From positions 23,025,419 through 23,089,418 of the forward strand of contig NC_031769.1 in assembly GCF_001522545.3 (NCBI RefSeq): a stretch of 64,000 nucleotides of DNA, in the 5' to 3' direction. A program made the position numbers and the translations under genes. This DNA is from Parus major. Lineage: Eukaryota; Chordata; Aves; Passeriformes; Paridae. The notes under the pieces were generated by a model. It was not told the origin of the DNA. It was given only the letters and a program-made list of their open reading frames with translations, and made no database searches. Below, in pieces: positions 63,671-64,000 of the stretch. How positions within the stretch are numbered: position 1 is the stretch's first letter; every line of letters starts with the position of its first letter.

Positions 63671-64000
63671 TCAGTTTGAACTCTACAATTTAAAAAAAAC
63701 AAAACTGCAGTATACTTATGATGAGTCATTTAAGTCATTAACAGAGGTCAAGTTCCTCCTAGATTTCCAGATTCTTCCCCATTTTCACTTCCTGAGCAAA
63801 TAAGCTTAAATACTAATGTAAAAACTCAGTAATTAAGTCTACATGAATTTTAATGACATTGCTCAGAGGATAAAACCATGAGAACGAAAAGCAATATGCG
63901 TAACTACACCTAGATGCTTACAAATATCAAAGGAGAGTAATATACTCCCATGAAAAAATCTTCTAAGAAGAATAGGAGATAATGTTAAAATTCTTGATCA

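Overview
This is a non-coding-rich piece of an amniote nuclear genome, almost certainly a bird. Three truncated CR1 retroposons carry the avian-type 3' end (repeats of the ATTCTATG/ATTCTGTG kind). One solo LTR looks like the avian ERVL-type elements. Recognisable repeats are sparse, introns are long and base composition is AT-leaning. I see no bacterial-type operons, CRISPR arrays, rRNA genes or tRNA genes. Nearly all open reading frames of 60-130 codons here are chance frames in introns and UTR.

The one real gene is CDK6 (cyclin-dependent kinase 6), on the minus strand and therefore read right to left. Its last four coding exons lie at 45864-45755, 22628-22578, 18718-18583 and 16935-16789. 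They have consensus GT-AG borders and compatible phases, and they encode 147 residues, equal to the human tail from about residue 180 to the stop. The exons for the N-lobe, the HRD catalytic loop and the DFG motif are not visible between 45865 and 64000 and must lie beyond the right edge. The window is therefore the 3' part of the gene: more than 18 kb of one intron (45865-64000), a 23.1-kb intron (22629-45754), a 3.9-kb intron (18719-22577), a 1.6-kb intron (16936-18582), and a very long 3' UTR running left from 16788. A proximal poly(A) signal at 15174-15169 and a distal candidate at 3421-3416 would give a 1.6-kb or a 13.4-kb 3' UTR. Seed matches for miR-34/449, miR-124, miR-15/16, miR-29 and miR-26 fall in that interval.

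The left 3 kb is intergenic DNA beyond the CDK6 3' end. It holds a solo LTR (1454-2883) with TG...CA ends and a near-perfect 5-bp target duplication. Inside the LTR, between two copies of a 10-bp direct repeat, sits about 340 bp of foreign GC-rich sequence. That insert contains the beginning of a MAP4K-family kinase (closest to TNIK), spanning what I believe is an exon 1/exon 2 junction without an intron. It is a host-gene fragment that appears to have passed through RNA and been captured by, or inserted into, a retroviral LTR. This is the most unusual item in the window.

Other items are an AT-rich hexanucleotide repeat, a 627-bp CR1 antisense to CDK6 numbering but in the same direction as the gene, two pyrimidine-rich blocks, a possible RFX X-box and a TAAT-rich stretch in the upstream intron. 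All are described with their uncertainty.
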